From contig NZ_ABVL01000002.1 in assembly GCF_000173075.1 (NCBI RefSeq), forward strand, positions 62,001 to 126,000: 64,000 nt of DNA, written 5' to 3'. How positions within the stretch are numbered: position 1 is the stretch's first letter; each line of letters opens with the position of its first letter. Below the pieces are notes generated by a model. It had not been told where the DNA came from and did no database searches. It saw only the letters and a list, made by a program, of their open reading frames with translations. This document shows positions 39,755 to 49,107 of the stretch, piece by piece. This DNA is from Chthoniobacter flavus Ellin428 (lineage in GTDB: Bacteria > Verrucomicrobiota > Verrucomicrobiia > Chthoniobacterales > Chthoniobacteraceae). A program made the position numbers and the translations under genes.

Positions 39755-40102
39755 TTATCCTACTTGTGCTTGGGCGTGATGTTCGTGGTAGCGCTCGACG
39801 TTCTTTCGCGCTTTCTCCGCCCAGACTTCATGGGTCGGCTTGACTAAAAATGTGCCCGTCAAACCTTGAGTGCCGATCTCGATACCGCGCTGGCGGCTAA
39901 TCTGGTGCCCGTAGTAGAGAGCAAGGATGAATGAAAGGATTGCGATTGCCACCACTGTCCAGGAAGCAATGTCATCCCTGATGCGGACATAGGGGTCGGC
40001 CACGGCCCAAAGGAGGAAAAACATCGGAAGGAGCAACATGGAAATCCATTGGCGGATGCTCAAGCGACGTAAATCGCGAAAATGCTGTTTTTCTACATAC
40101 AT
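39755..40102 (-). CDS. Small two-helix membrane protein
   Basis: The 115-residue protein (ATG at 40102) has a basic N-terminus, two hydrophobic helices (about residues 20-36 and 49-63) and a His-rich C-terminal stretch (ERYHEHHAQAQ). It lies 85 bp downstream of the giant permease gene on the same strand and might be its last operon member. No family recognised. Frames extending further upstream overlap the permease's end and are unlikely. Confidence 0.6.
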   Translation of the reverse strand: MYVEKQHFRDLRRLSIRQWISMLLLPMFFLLWAVADPYVRIRDDIASWTVVAIAILSFILALYYGHQISRQRGIEIGTQGLTGTFLVKPTHEVWAEKARKNVERYHEHHAQAQVG

Positions 40103-40187
40103 AAAAGGGCAGTTAGGATCCCAGGCATTCCGAGGAAATGTTCCGACTCTCCTTTGCCGGGCTCTAGAGTTGCTCGCGAACAGCGAT

Positions 40188-42227
40188 TTAACCAATCGGA
40201 CCCGCGAAAATCTCCGTGCCGCTGGTTTTCGGTGGCGGCCAAGCCTGATGGCACGCCGGGCATTCCTCCGTTTCGATGGGGCGCTTGCGAGAACAACTGG
40301 GGCAGGGTACTCGCGTCGGCCACGGCGCGGCGAGACGGAACGCGACCAGGCCGGGCAGGCTGAAGAGGAAGACAAAGAGGGTCCAGTGGATGGCTTCCCT
40401 TTTCGCCAGGCCAGCGCGGCGGGCCCACCAAAAGGTAATGGCCGCACAGGCCGCACTCAGTGCCGTCACCAGTCCCAAGAAAGATTTCGACGATGCCGCC
40501 CGACCCAAGTCGGAGAGAATGCTCGGAATGGTGTCATATGCTTCCGGGTGCCTGCCTCCACTGGCGGTATAAAGCGCACTCACGAAAGGCGGCACCAAGC
40601 CCAGGTAGAGGCTCCCATTCGATTCTGGCGGGGAGGCTTCTTGCGTCACGGCACTGTCGCTGCGCACCACTCGTCCCTGAAGATCGATCTCGTCGACGAA
40701 GGATGGCAGGGATGGATTTCCCGGCTTCATCTCGCGTTGGAAATTGGGATCGTAGAGGATGAAGACGCGCTCGCCGCCGGGAACCGTCGCCACAAAAAGA
40801 CCGGGCCAGATGGCGGGATCATGTCCGTAGGGAGCGGTAGCCAGTGGCTTGCCGTGCAGGTCGAGAATTTGCACGGCATTTTCAAACGCGAGTAACAAAT
40901 ACACCGGGGTCTCGCCTGCACAGACCGGGGCGCTCGCGTAAATCCTGCCCAAGGGCGCCGTGTAGAGCAGCTTCATGGTGCGGTCGCCGAAATCCAGACT
41001 GTAGAGCTGATTGCCGCTCCAATAGTAGTACGGCGCGGACCGGCTGAAGATGGGATGCTCCAGGCGAATGGGAAAAGGTTTCGGCGCCGCATCCGCGGAG
41101 TGGAATCCCTCGACATCGCAGATCGCCACGCGACGGCGGGTGAGCTTGTCGTAACCGGCGAAATAGTTTTTCCGGACGAGATAATACCAATATTCCGCTC
41201 CATTGTCGTTGTTGCCCGCGGCGACTTGGAGATAACGGTCTCTTCGGAGCGGATCTTCGGCGAGAGCGGCATCAAAAGCGGCTTGCCAGTTTTTCAAATT
41301 CCAACCCACTGGAAAAAATTGCGCGAACCGATACGACGTCGCGTTTTCAATATAATTCTTGTCGGTAAACGGGCTGCCATCCGGATAAGTTAAATGAAGC
41401 CCCCCGTCATAACTAGACAGCAGCGGCTGGCCATCCTTCGTGAGCACGAAACGCCGGGGACTTCCCGATGACGGTGGGTTACTGGAATTCGGTTGCAGCG
41501 CGACCCACAGTACCAACAGCAACACCATCAGAACACCCATGAAAATCTCCGCGCCGGCAAACATGGCGAACGCCAGACTCCAGCGCGCGGCTGGGAAAGC
41601 GTGGCTGGCCGAACCATTGCCACACATGGCGCCGTAGGCGGCGGTGAGCAGGATCAGGGACATCCCGAGAGCTGGCAGGAAAATCCAGTCTGTCCCGAGC
41701 TGGAAAAAGAACAACGGCAGGACGGACAGCGCGAGCAGCGCACGTCGCCCATACCAGCGGCCGTGCGTCAAGGAAACGAGCAGGGCGCCGGCGTAAAAGA
41801 CGATACCGAAGATGACATTGCTCGCCGCCGGTACGGCCATCGCGGGAAAGAATGGGGCCGCGACCAGGCCAGGCAGTGAGACGAAAAGCACGCTGGCCAG
41901 GAATGGCAGGCCCGCGGCCAGTGCATAAAGCAGCAATCCGGCGGTGACTTTACCAAGAAAGAGGGTCGAGCGCGGCACGGGCCGGTGCAGCAACGCGGCC
42001 CAGCGATCGCGATTGAGCTCGGGAAGGATTTGGATCGCTCCCAACGCGGCACCGGCCAGGGCGCAGCCAAACAGAAAAGTGATATGGGTGTTGCGATTGA
42101 TGATCACATCCGGCTGCACATGCAGGACGTAAATTTGCGCGACAGTCAGGACGGCGGCAGCGAGTGCGGCCCACTTGAAGTTTTCGCGCAGTTCCTTCCA
42201 AAGGATCGTCTTAAAGGGTGTCGCCAT
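40188..42227 (-). CDS. Giant ABC-2-type permease with C-terminal zinc ribbon (paralogue B)
   Basis: The 679-residue protein (ATG at 42227) begins with the permease motif LLKEL-like ILWKELRENFKWA and ILPELNRDRWAALLHRP, then about six helices (residues 20-265). A roughly 320-residue soluble insert of beta-propeller-like short strands (YLLLAFENAVQILDLHGKPL) follows, then two helices, and a four-Cys ribbon CPSCSRKRPIETEECPACHQ near the end. It shares this layout and the final GTEIF with the upstream paralogue, whose stop it overlaps by 17 bp. The transported substrate is unknown. The ATPase upstream probably powers both. Confidence 0.8.
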   Translation of the reverse strand: MATPFKTILWKELRENFKWAALAAAVLTVAQIYVLHVQPDVIINRNTHITFLFGCALAGAALGAIQILPELNRDRWAALLHRPVPRSTLFLGKVTAGLLLYALAAGLPFLASVLFVSLPGLVAAPFFPAMAVPAASNVIFGIVFYAGALLVSLTHGRWYGRRALLALSVLPLFFFQLGTDWIFLPALGMSLILLTAAYGAMCGNGSASHAFPAARWSLAFAMFAGAEIFMGVLMVLLLVLWVALQPNSSNPPSSGSPRRFVLTKDGQPLLSSYDGGLHLTYPDGSPFTDKNYIENATSYRFAQFFPVGWNLKNWQAAFDAALAEDPLRRDRYLQVAAGNNDNGAEYWYYLVRKNYFAGYDKLTRRRVAICDVEGFHSADAAPKPFPIRLEHPIFSRSAPYYYWSGNQLYSLDFGDRTMKLLYTAPLGRIYASAPVCAGETPVYLLLAFENAVQILDLHGKPLATAPYGHDPAIWPGLFVATVPGGERVFILYDPNFQREMKPGNPSLPSFVDEIDLQGRVVRSDSAVTQEASPPESNGSLYLGLVPPFVSALYTASGGRHPEAYDTIPSILSDLGRAASSKSFLGLVTALSAACAAITFWWARRAGLAKREAIHWTLFVFLFSLPGLVAFRLAAPWPTRVPCPSCSRKRPIETEECPACHQAWPPPKTSGTEIFAGPIG

Positions 42228-44313
42228 ATTTACCGGGGGGGCAGGATGAAAAGGAAAGCGCTTCGTGATCGAAAATCTCCGTGCCGGTGGCGGCGGCCGG
42301 AGGCCAGTCGTCCGCGCAATGAGGGCAGGTTTGCCGGCTGACGGGGCGCGGTCGCTGACAGGTCGCGCACGGAACCACCTGGGGCCAATCGGCCACAGTG
42401 AGGAAGAGCAAGAGGCCGGCGATATTGAAGACCAGGGCCACGCCCGCCCATAGTGCCGCCTGCGACCAGGAAAAGTGCAGGCGGCGGGCACCCGCCAGGG
42501 TTGCACCGGCGCACAGCAACGAACAGACCAGGATGAGCACCGCCGTCTCCCGAACCGCATGCGCGTTGCTTCCCATCCGCGCCTCAAACACGTCTTGAAG
42601 CTTTTGATTGCCCAGCAGTACCCCAAGCTTTTGATAAAGCAGGGTGCCGAAGAAAAACACCGGGCTTCGGAGTCCCTCGATAAGGTATCCCGCGGGCGTC
42701 GGCTTCGCCGGAGTGACCGGCAACGGCGGCAGCGTGTAGGAATGCTCGACCTTCCCCTGACGACTCATGACATCGACGTAGCTGGGCATCACCGCGCTCT
42801 CCTGCCAGGGAATCCAGACGCTGGGTTCATACTGGAGATAGAAGCGATCACCGGCGACATTCACCCCGACAGAGATTTGCCCCCAGCGCTCGACATCATG
42901 GTGGTAGGGTAGCGTGGCCAGCAGGTGCCAGTCTTTTTGATCGTAGATCGCCAGAGAACCGCGCAGCGCAACCGCCGAAATCTCGATTTGCTCCAATTCG
43001 TTGGCATTCCACGCATTGGCGACGCCGTGGATCGGCGGTGACGCCGGCAACGGGATTTCGGTGACGCTCCGTCCGGCAAAGTCGGCGACGCGCAAGCTCT
43101 CTCGCTGGAATTGCAGCAGCCGGTCGTGTGCCACCGTATCGAACACGACATCAACCGGAAATGGAACCGGCCGGTTTCCGGGCGGCTGGAAACCGTGTAA
43201 GTCGAGGATCGCTGCGACGGTCTTTCGATGTAGCGAAATGCCGACGAGGATCTTCGGTTGTCGGAGCAAAAACCAGCTCTCCGGCTGCGGCAGGTGATGG
43301 GTGCCCGCGGGCACGATATAGGTATGGGAGAGCCGATAGCGCTGCTCATGCTCCACGCGCGGATGATAGTGGTGAGAATCGCCGATGTAGGCAGTAGCTT
43401 CGTTCAAATAGACGGTGTGCGAGCGAACGCGGTCCCGCTTGTATTTCGCTTCGCTGGGCGCGCTGCCGTCCAATTCCTCGACGGAAATAATGGTGCCGCT
43501 CCGATAAATGATCTTCAACGGACGGCCTTCCTCGTTGACCCGGTATTCCGGGCGATCCGAGTTGTACCACCGGTCGGGCTTCCAGACGAAGAGGGCGAAC
43601 TCGGCGAAGCCACAACACCCGTAAAAGGCGACGAGGAACAGAGCGAGCCGGCCGAACCAAGGCCGCCCGCGCAGCCGATCACGACGATAGATGGCACCCC
43701 AGCCCGCGAGAGAAAGCACCAGCGTCATCCCCAACACCGCCCACGCGGCATCGCTAAAATCGTCCGCCCTCTGGACGAAGGACGTAAGATACACCGCGGC
43801 CAGCAACGGCAACACCCGCCAGGCGATCCGGCCACCCTGCAGCGCGATGAGGAGCGCGGCAAAATAATAAGCGAGCCCGGTGGCGGTGTCCGCGATTCCG
43901 GCGAGAGCGAGACCCGGGACGAAAGGGCTGGCGAAATGGCCGGGCGTAGCCGTCTGCCAGACGCATACGAGGAGCGGAATCACCGCCGCGATGATATAAA
44001 GAAGCACGCCGGCCACCGCCTTCGCCCAGAAAAGTGCGCCCCAGGAGATCGGCCGGTGCAAAAGGGCCGCCCAGCGATCGCGATTTAACTCCGGCAGAAT
44101 CTGGAGGAAACCGAGAAGAAGACCGATGGCCGGCGGCCCGAAAGTGGTGAGAATGAGAAACGCAGCGTGGCAAAGCGTGATGCCGTTATTGAATGAGTAA
44201 TCTGCATCGGCCTCCGTGTACAGCGCGAGGAGTTCCGCCGCGCCGAGAGCGAACATGGCGAGCAGCGCCCATTTGAAATTCTCCCGTAATTCTTTCCAGA
44301 GGAGCGTGCTCAT
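42211..44313 (-). CDS. Giant ABC-2-type permease with C-terminal zinc ribbon (paralogue A)
   Basis: The 700-residue protein starts MSTLLWKELRENFKW (ATG at 44313, overlapping the ATPase stop). It has the same plan as paralogue B: N-terminal helices with LQILPELNRDRWAALLHRP, a large soluble insert (about residues 260-590) and late helices. The Cys ribbon CATCQRPRPVSRQTCPHC and GTEIF follow. The insert of such length between helices is unlike ordinary YtrC/ABC-2 permeases. Together the two probably make a heterodimeric channel. Confidence 0.82.
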   Translation of the reverse strand: MSTLLWKELRENFKWALLAMFALGAAELLALYTEADADYSFNNGITLCHAAFLILTTFGPPAIGLLLGFLQILPELNRDRWAALLHRPISWGALFWAKAVAGVLLYIIAAVIPLLVCVWQTATPGHFASPFVPGLALAGIADTATGLAYYFAALLIALQGGRIAWRVLPLLAAVYLTSFVQRADDFSDAAWAVLGMTLVLSLAGWGAIYRRDRLRGRPWFGRLALFLVAFYGCCGFAEFALFVWKPDRWYNSDRPEYRVNEEGRPLKIIYRSGTIISVEELDGSAPSEAKYKRDRVRSHTVYLNEATAYIGDSHHYHPRVEHEQRYRLSHTYIVPAGTHHLPQPESWFLLRQPKILVGISLHRKTVAAILDLHGFQPPGNRPVPFPVDVVFDTVAHDRLLQFQRESLRVADFAGRSVTEIPLPASPPIHGVANAWNANELEQIEISAVALRGSLAIYDQKDWHLLATLPYHHDVERWGQISVGVNVAGDRFYLQYEPSVWIPWQESAVMPSYVDVMSRQGKVEHSYTLPPLPVTPAKPTPAGYLIEGLRSPVFFFGTLLYQKLGVLLGNQKLQDVFEARMGSNAHAVRETAVLILVCSLLCAGATLAGARRLHFSWSQAALWAGVALVFNIAGLLLFLTVADWPQVVPCATCQRPRPVSRQTCPHCADDWPPAAATGTEIFDHEALSFSSCPPGKYGDTL

Positions 44314-45236
44314 TTGTGCTCGAGGTCGCGCATGAAGAAGGTTTTTTCGCCGCGTTCGCCAACGTAGCTGACGAAGGCGTCTTCGAGGGTCATCTGCACC
44401 GGCTCGATGTCGGCCGGCTGAAGCCGCGCGAGTTGCGCCTCGGTGTCGGAAGTGGCATTGGCGAAGGTCAGGGCGAGCTCGCGGTCGGTGCGGAAGCTTT
44501 CGAGCAGGCCGGGAATGGCTGGAGCGGGTGGGGGAGTATCGTCGAATTTCAGGACATAGTGTCGCAGGCTTTCGCGGAAGCGTTCGACGGTGCAATCGGC
44601 GCGCAAAGCGCCCCCATCGAGGACGGCAATGCGGTCCGCCACGCGTTCGACATCGGAGAGCAGATGCGACGAGAAAAGGATGGTGCGATTTGGCTGGCGC
44701 GTGACGTAGAGCATTGATTGCAGCAGGCTGCGCCGGGCCACGGGATCGAGACCGAGCGCGGGATCATCGAGAACGAGCAGCTCGGGCTCGGGCGCGAGGG
44801 TCATTGCGAGGCAGAGCCCGGCGCGCTGTCCACGCGAGAGATGACCGGCTTTCATTTTCGGCTCGAGGCGGAAGTGGGTGATGACGGCTTCGAAAATGTC
44901 CTGGTTCCACTTCGGAAAGAAGCTCGCCTGGAAGCGGCCGCATTCTTTGACTGTCATCCATCCATAGACATGGTGGCCTTCGGGCAGATAGCCAATCCGG
45001 GCGCGCGTCTCGGGCGAAAGTGACTGGGAATCCTGGCCGAAGACCCGGGTGCCGCCGCGGGTGGGATCCTCGAACCCAAGGAGGATGCGAATCGTCGTCG
45101 TCTTGCCCATGCCGTTGCGACCGAGAAAGCCATAGATGGTGCCGGCGGGCACTTTCAAGCTCAGGTCGCGAACGATTTCGCGGGTGCCGTAATACTTCGT
45201 GAGACGGTCGATTTCGATAACCGGTGACGTGTTCAT
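44310..45236 (-). CDS. ABC transporter ATP-binding protein (YtrB-like)
   Basis: The 308-residue ATPase has Walker A GFLGRNGMGKTTTIR, a Q-loop region, the variant signature LSRGQRAGLCLAMTL (LSRGQ instead of LSGGQ), Walker B LLVLDDPALGLD, and the H-loop FSSHLL. Asp-Asp in LDDPALG replaces the usual Asp-Glu, so the catalytic glutamate is changed. This variant is common in YtrB-type ATPases, which may be slow. The C-terminal domain ends MRDLEHK, overlapping the permease start (ATGA). Upstream it overlaps the GntR gene. Confidence 0.9.
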   Translation of the reverse strand: MNTSPVIEIDRLTKYYGTREIVRDLSLKVPAGTIYGFLGRNGMGKTTTIRILLGFEDPTRGGTRVFGQDSQSLSPETRARIGYLPEGHHVYGWMTVKECGRFQASFFPKWNQDIFEAVITHFRLEPKMKAGHLSRGQRAGLCLAMTLAPEPELLVLDDPALGLDPVARRSLLQSMLYVTRQPNRTILFSSHLLSDVERVADRIAVLDGGALRADCTVERFRESLRHYVLKFDDTPPPAPAIPGLLESFRTDRELALTFANATSDTEAQLARLQPADIEPVQMTLEDAFVSYVGERGEKTFFMRDLEHK

Positions 45237-45660
45237 GAGTGGGCTCCTTTGGCGTCGGGGGATTTCGCGGCGACGGCCTTCCTCAGGCCGGACCAGGTTT
45301 CGTCGAGGGTGGCGTGGATTTGGGAGAGATCGAAATCGAGGAGGATGGCCTCGTGGCAGAGCTGCTCGGTGGCCAGGCGCAGACGGCGTTCGCGTTCTGC
45401 GTCGGCGAAAACCTGACGTTTTTGCGACACGAAGACTCCGCGGCCCGAGCGGCTTTCGAGGACGCCATCGCGGATCATGTCCTGATACGCGCGGGCGACG
45501 GTATTGGGGTTGATGACCAGCGTTTCGGCAAGAACCCGGATGGCCGGAAGCTGGTCGCCTACCTGTAGCCGACCGAGGGCCACCGCCTGCTGCACCTGCT
45601 GAACGATTTGCCGAAAATGGGGATATCGCTGGCTGGAGCGATGGAAATTCCGAGCGACAT
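45233..45660 (-). CDS. GntR/YtrA-family regulator with a frameshift near its N-terminus
   Basis: The frame from 45595 gives the YtrA-type winged helix (AIRVLAETLVINPNTVARAYQDMIRDGVLESRSGRG) and a short C-terminal domain. Codons from the ATG at 45660 (MSLGISIAPASDIPIF) continue the family's N-terminus in another frame. One missing base around 45612 would join them into about 142 residues. If the frameshift is real, translation from the GTG at 45595 lacks the first helix. It lies directly before the ABC operon, with its own likely operator at 45663-45684. Confidence 0.82.
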
Positions 45661-45662
45661 GA

Positions 45663-45684
45663 GTGTATTAATTAACTAATACAC
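45663..45684. promoter_or_regulatory. Perfect palindrome overlapping the leader of the YtrA-type operon
   Basis: GTGTATTA (45663-45670) and TAATACAC (45677-45684) flank a 6-bp AT-rich spacer, 2 bp from the regulator's ATG. YtrA-type GntR proteins bind such palindromes and repress their own operons, so this is the likely operator. The leader would be very short. Confidence 0.7.
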
Positions 45685-45798
45685 ACAGTATGGCAAGACG
45701 TCTTTTGCGAAATATTTTCAAAAACTGTAAAAAAGTACCAGCAAAAGGGACGCAGCCTGATTATCTACACCGAAGTCCACCTCCAGAATCCCACCACA

Positions 45799-46356
45799 AT
45801 GTTTGGCAATAAACAGAAAAAGAAAGCCGCTTGGGTCCAGAGTGCCCTCGAACGTTACGAACGCCCGCTCTTGCAGTATGCGATGAGCATCGTGGGCGAG
45901 ATCGAACGGGCGCGGGATGTGGTGCAGGAGACCTTCATGCGCCTGCACAACCAGGAGCAGGAGAATATCGAGGGGCATCTTTCGCAGTGGCTCTTCACGG
46001 TGTGCCGCAATTGCGCGCTGAAGTCGCTGAAGAAAGAGGATCGTTACATTTACGTCGAAGCGCAGGAGTTTGAGACCAAGCGCTGCGAAGGCCTGACGCC
46101 GCTGATGGAGCTCGAGCGCAAGGAACGCGTGGAGCGCCTCATGGAGCTGGTGAAAGAGCTGCCGAAGAACCAATACGAAGTCGTCCGTCTGCGGTTCCAC
46201 CATCACCATTCCTACCAGGAGATCAGCGAGATCACCGGGTTGAGCGTGGGCAATGTGGGCTTCCTGCTGAACGCGGCCATGCGCAATCTGCGCGGGAAGA
46301 TGGATCGCGACGACAAGGACGAGAAGATTATTTACCTGAAGAAAGGGGTGGCTTGA
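45799..46356 (+). CDS. ECF-type RNA polymerase sigma factor
   Basis: The 185-residue protein has sigma-2 (about residues 20-85; YAMSIVGEIERARDVVQETFMRLH) and sigma-4 (about 118-170; LPKNQYEVVRLRFHHHHSYQEI then SEITGLSVGNVGFLLNAAMRNL). It directs transcription of a regulon that the sequence does not reveal. A likely promoter lies in the AT-rich gap 45685-45798. It overlaps the next gene by 4 bp, the usual sigma/anti-sigma arrangement. Confidence 0.92.
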   Translation: MFGNKQKKKAAWVQSALERYERPLLQYAMSIVGEIERARDVVQETFMRLHNQEQENIEGHLSQWLFTVCRNCALKSLKKEDRYIYVEAQEFETKRCEGLTPLMELERKERVERLMELVKELPKNQYEVVRLRFHHHHSYQEISEITGLSVGNVGFLLNAAMRNLRGKMDRDDKDEKIIYLKKGVA

Positions 46357-46913
46357 TCGTGAGAGGAAAACTGTCAGACCAAGACCTGACGGATTACGCG
46401 CTGAATGAGCTCGGTCCTGAGGAGCGCTTGTATGTCGAATCGATGCTCGCCGTTTCGGAAGAGTGCCGGGAAGACGTTTACAAGACGATCGACCTTGGGC
46501 TGATGATCGAGGAAGCGTTTGAACGCAGAGAGGGCGACGTTCCGCTTTCCCTCACCGATGAGCAGCACGTCAAGTTGCTCGATGTCCACGTGCCGAATCG
46601 TTTTCTGCACCGCTCCGTGCGTGTGCTCGCGGCCGCCGCCGCGGTGGCGCTGGCTTTCGTGAGCAAGGATGTGTGGCTGCCGAAGGCGGCGGTGGATCAT
46701 GTGACGCGCGTTTCCAGCCAGGTGAACACTTCGGTCATGCAAGCCACGGCCGAGGGCGAAGATTTTGTCAGTCAGTTGGCGAACTTCCGTAAGCTCACTG
46801 AGGATCCCGGCAAGTGGCTGCCCTCGCAGCCGCCCGCTGGCGCCGCGGTGTTTGGTCCGCCGGCTTCCTTCAACGTGGAAGCGCCTCACGCGGGTTTGGA
46901 ATTCACGCCATAA
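46353..46913 (+). CDS. Anti-sigma-like single-pass membrane protein
   Basis: The 186-residue protein has an N-terminal ASD-like helical part (LSDQDLTDYALNELGPEERLYVESMLAVSEECREDV), one weakly hydrophobic segment (about residues 88-106) and a C-terminal extracytoplasmic tail. The N-terminus resembles that of verrucomicrobial anti-sigma proteins, which often carry a von Willebrand domain that is absent here. The TTG at 46353 overlaps the sigma stop; a GTG at 46359 is an alternative start with better Shine-Dalgarno spacing. It is followed by a terminator. Confidence 0.72.
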   Translation: MIVRGKLSDQDLTDYALNELGPEERLYVESMLAVSEECREDVYKTIDLGLMIEEAFERREGDVPLSLTDEQHVKLLDVHVPNRFLHRSVRVLAAAAAVALAFVSKDVWLPKAAVDHVTRVSSQVNTSVMQATAEGEDFVSQLANFRKLTEDPGKWLPSQPPAGAAVFGPPASFNVEAPHAGLEFTP

Positions 46914-46945
46914 TTTGCCCGCGAGTGCATTTCCGCACGCCCTTC

Positions 46946-46983
46946 ACGCCGTTCGTCGCATTTCTTGCCGAACGGCGTTTTAG
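46946..46983 (+). terminator. Intrinsic terminator of the sigma/anti-sigma operon
   Basis: ACGCCGTTCG (46946-46955) and CGAACGGCGT (46969-46978) form a perfect 10-bp stem with a 13-nt loop, followed by TTTAGTTT. It lies 33 bp after the anti-sigma stop. Confidence 0.85.
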
Positions 46984-47010
46984 TTTCTAGAAACACTCTC
47001 TCTTCTTCCC

Positions 47011-48072
47011 ATGTCCACCCGAACGCCCTCCAGTGCCGAAAGGCCCGCACCCGCGGCTAGTGCTCCCATCGATGACAAAGCCGCTGCGACCATGCTCGTG
47101 GACGCATACAAAAAGATCGTCGACGAAATGGGGAAATTCATCGTCGGCCAGCAGGACGTCATCGAGCAACTCGTCATCGCGGTGCTCGCAGGCGGTCACT
47201 GCCTGCTCGAAGGCGTCCCCGGGCTGGCCAAGACGGCGATGATCCGCTCGCTGTCGCGGACGATGGATCTTTCCTTCCGCCGCATTCAGTTTACGCCCGA
47301 TCTCATGCCGGCGGACATCACCGGCACGGACATCATCCAGGAAGATCCGGCCACCGGCCGCCGACAGTTTATTTTCCAACGCGGGCCCATCTTCACCCAG
47401 ATGCTGCTCGCGGACGAAATCAACCGCACGCCACCGAAGACGCAAGCCGCGCTGCTCGAAGCGATGCAAGAGCACTCGGTGACGGTCGGCGGTCACACGC
47501 TGAAACTCGAGGAACCTTTCTTCGTGCTCGCGACGCAAAACCCGATCGAGCAGGAAGGGACCTATCCGTTGCCCGAGGCGCAGAAGGACCGCTTCATCTT
47601 CCTCGTGAAGGTTGACTATCCGGAGCGGGAGCATGAGCGGCAGATTATCGCACGGACTACGGGCACTTTCGAGGCGGACCTCCAGCCGGTCATTCACGGC
47701 CAGCAGATCCAGGAATTGCAGCGCGTGGTGCGCAAGGTGCCGGTGCCCGATCACGTCATGGATTTCGTGCTCGATCTCGTGCGTTTCACGCGGCCGAACA
47801 ATCCCGATGCCCCGGCGTGGGTGAAGGATCTCGTCGATTGGGGGGCCGGCCCGCGGGCCTGCCAGAACATCGTCCTCGCGGCGAAAGTGCGCGCGGTGTT
47901 GCGCGGACGCTTCCACGTCACCGATGATGATATCGAGGCGCTCGCGCTGCCGGTGTTGCGACATCGCGTCGTGCCGACTTTCAACGCCGAAGCCGAGGGC
48001 ATCAAGGTGGACGACATCATCTCGCGCATCGTCAAGGCGGTGCCGCGCGGCGAATCGAAACGCGTGCTCTAA
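47011..48072 (+). CDS. moxR: MoxR-family AAA+ ATPase
   Basis: The 353-residue ATPase has Walker [12 protein letters not shown], Walker [31 protein letters not shown], sensor-1 [23 protein letters not shown] and a lid domain. MoxR ATPases act as chaperones that load or mature DUF58/von Willebrand-domain proteins, often in envelope stress or aerotolerance. It is the first gene of a 13.7-kb operon encoding just such proteins. A word-type hairpin at 48108-48185 lies between it and the next gene. Confidence 0.94.
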   Translation: MSTRTPSSAERPAPAASAPIDDKAAATMLVDAYKKIVDEMGKFIVGQQDVIEQLVIAVLAGGHCLLEGVPGLAKTAMIRSLSRTMDLSFRRIQFTPDLMPADITGTDIIQEDPATGRRQFIFQRGPIFTQMLLADEINRTPPKTQAALLEAMQEHSVTVGGHTLKLEEPFFVLATQNPIEQEGTYPLPEAQKDRFIFLVKVDYPEREHERQIIARTTGTFEADLQPVIHGQQIQELQRVVRKVPVPDHVMDFVLDLVRFTRPNNPDAPAWVKDLVDWGAGPRACQNIVLAAKVRAVLRGRFHVTDDDIEALALPVLRHRVVPTFNAEAEGIKVDDIISRIVKAVPRGESKRVL

Positions 48073-48107
48073 ACCGTATCCTCGGAACCAATGACCGCCG
48101 ATTAGCT

Positions 48108-48185
48108 CTTAATCTTAATCCTAATCTTAATCGTAATCTGCTCCGGACGTCCGGGAGTAAGATTAAGATTAGGATTAAGATTAAG
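48108..48185. repeat. TTAATC-word inverted repeat with perfect 25-bp arms
   Basis: Left arm 48108-48132 and right arm 48161-48185 are exact reverse complements, made of CTTAAT/CCTAAT words. The loop has its own palindrome CCGGACGTCCGG (48143-48154). It lies between moxR and the DUF58 gene (codirectional), so it may attenuate operon expression or set stoichiometry. Confidence 0.8.
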
Positions 48186-48210
48186 AAGCAGAGCCCGATG
48201 AGCCCCCCGC

Positions 48211-49107
48211 ATGGCGCACGTCTCGGATTTTCTTACACCGGCTGATCTGCAAAAGATCAGCAACCTGCAGGTCGTCGCCCGGCAGGTCGTCGAAGGCTTT
48301 TGCTCGGGCATGCACCGCTCGCCGCACAAGGGCTTCAGTGTCGAGTTCAAGCAGCACCGGCAATATGTGCCCGGCGACGAAATCCGGCACATCGACTGGC
48401 GCGTCTTCGGTCGGTCAGATCGCTTTTACATTCGCGAATACGAGGAGGAGACGAACCTCCGCGCGACGATCCTGCTCGATATGAGCGGCTCGATGAATTA
48501 TGGGCGCAACGGGCTTACCAAATACCATTACGCCACGCGACTGGCGGCTTCGCTGGCTTACCTGATGATCGGCCAGCAGGACAGCGTGGGCATGGTCACG
48601 TTCGACACGAAGATCCGGAAATACATTCCGCCGCGGTCGCGCGTCTCGCACCTACGGGTGCTCATCGACGAGTTGCAGCGCAGCGAACCGGGCGGCGAAA
48701 CGGAACTCGGCGACGTCTTCCACGATCTCGTGCCGAAGCTGCACCGCCGCGGCTTGCTCGTGATCCTGTCCGATTGCTTCGGCGATGTGCCGTCGCTGCT
48801 CAAGGCGCTTGCCCACTTCCGCCACGCGCATCACGAGATCCTCATTTTCCAAATCTGGGATCGTGACGAACTTGAATTCCCGTTCAAGCAATGGACGCAA
48901 TTCGAATCGCTCGAAACCGCGGGCGTGAAGCACTTGCTCGACCCAGTGCTGTTGCGCGAGGCGTACCTCGAGAACCTGGAAAAATTCCGCGCCGAACTGC
49001 TCCGCGGCTGCCGGCGACATAAGATCGATCTGGTGCCATTTGTCACGGACCAACCCTACGCGGAGGCTCTCGCGGCGTATATCAGCCGCCGGAGGACGCG
49101 GGGATGA
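48211..49107 (+). CDS. DUF58 domain protein (vWA-like, MoxR partner)
   Basis: The 298-residue protein has the DUF58 core [20 protein letters not shown], then [24 protein letters not shown]. It has a MIDAS-like motif [11 protein letters not shown], then [20 protein letters not shown] and a vWA-like [10 protein letters not shown]. It is soluble and probably engages MoxR directly. Its stop overlaps the next gene by 4 bp (ATGA). Confidence 0.92.
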   Translation: MAHVSDFLTPADLQKISNLQVVARQVVEGFCSGMHRSPHKGFSVEFKQHRQYVPGDEIRHIDWRVFGRSDRFYIREYEEETNLRATILLDMSGSMNYGRNGLTKYHYATRLAASLAYLMIGQQDSVGMVTFDTKIRKYIPPRSRVSHLRVLIDELQRSEPGGETELGDVFHDLVPKLHRRGLLVILSDCFGDVPSLLKALAHFRHAHHEILIFQIWDRDELEFPFKQWTQFESLETAGVKHLLDPVLLREAYLENLEKFRAELLRGCRRHKIDLVPFVTDQPYAEALAAYISRRRTRG

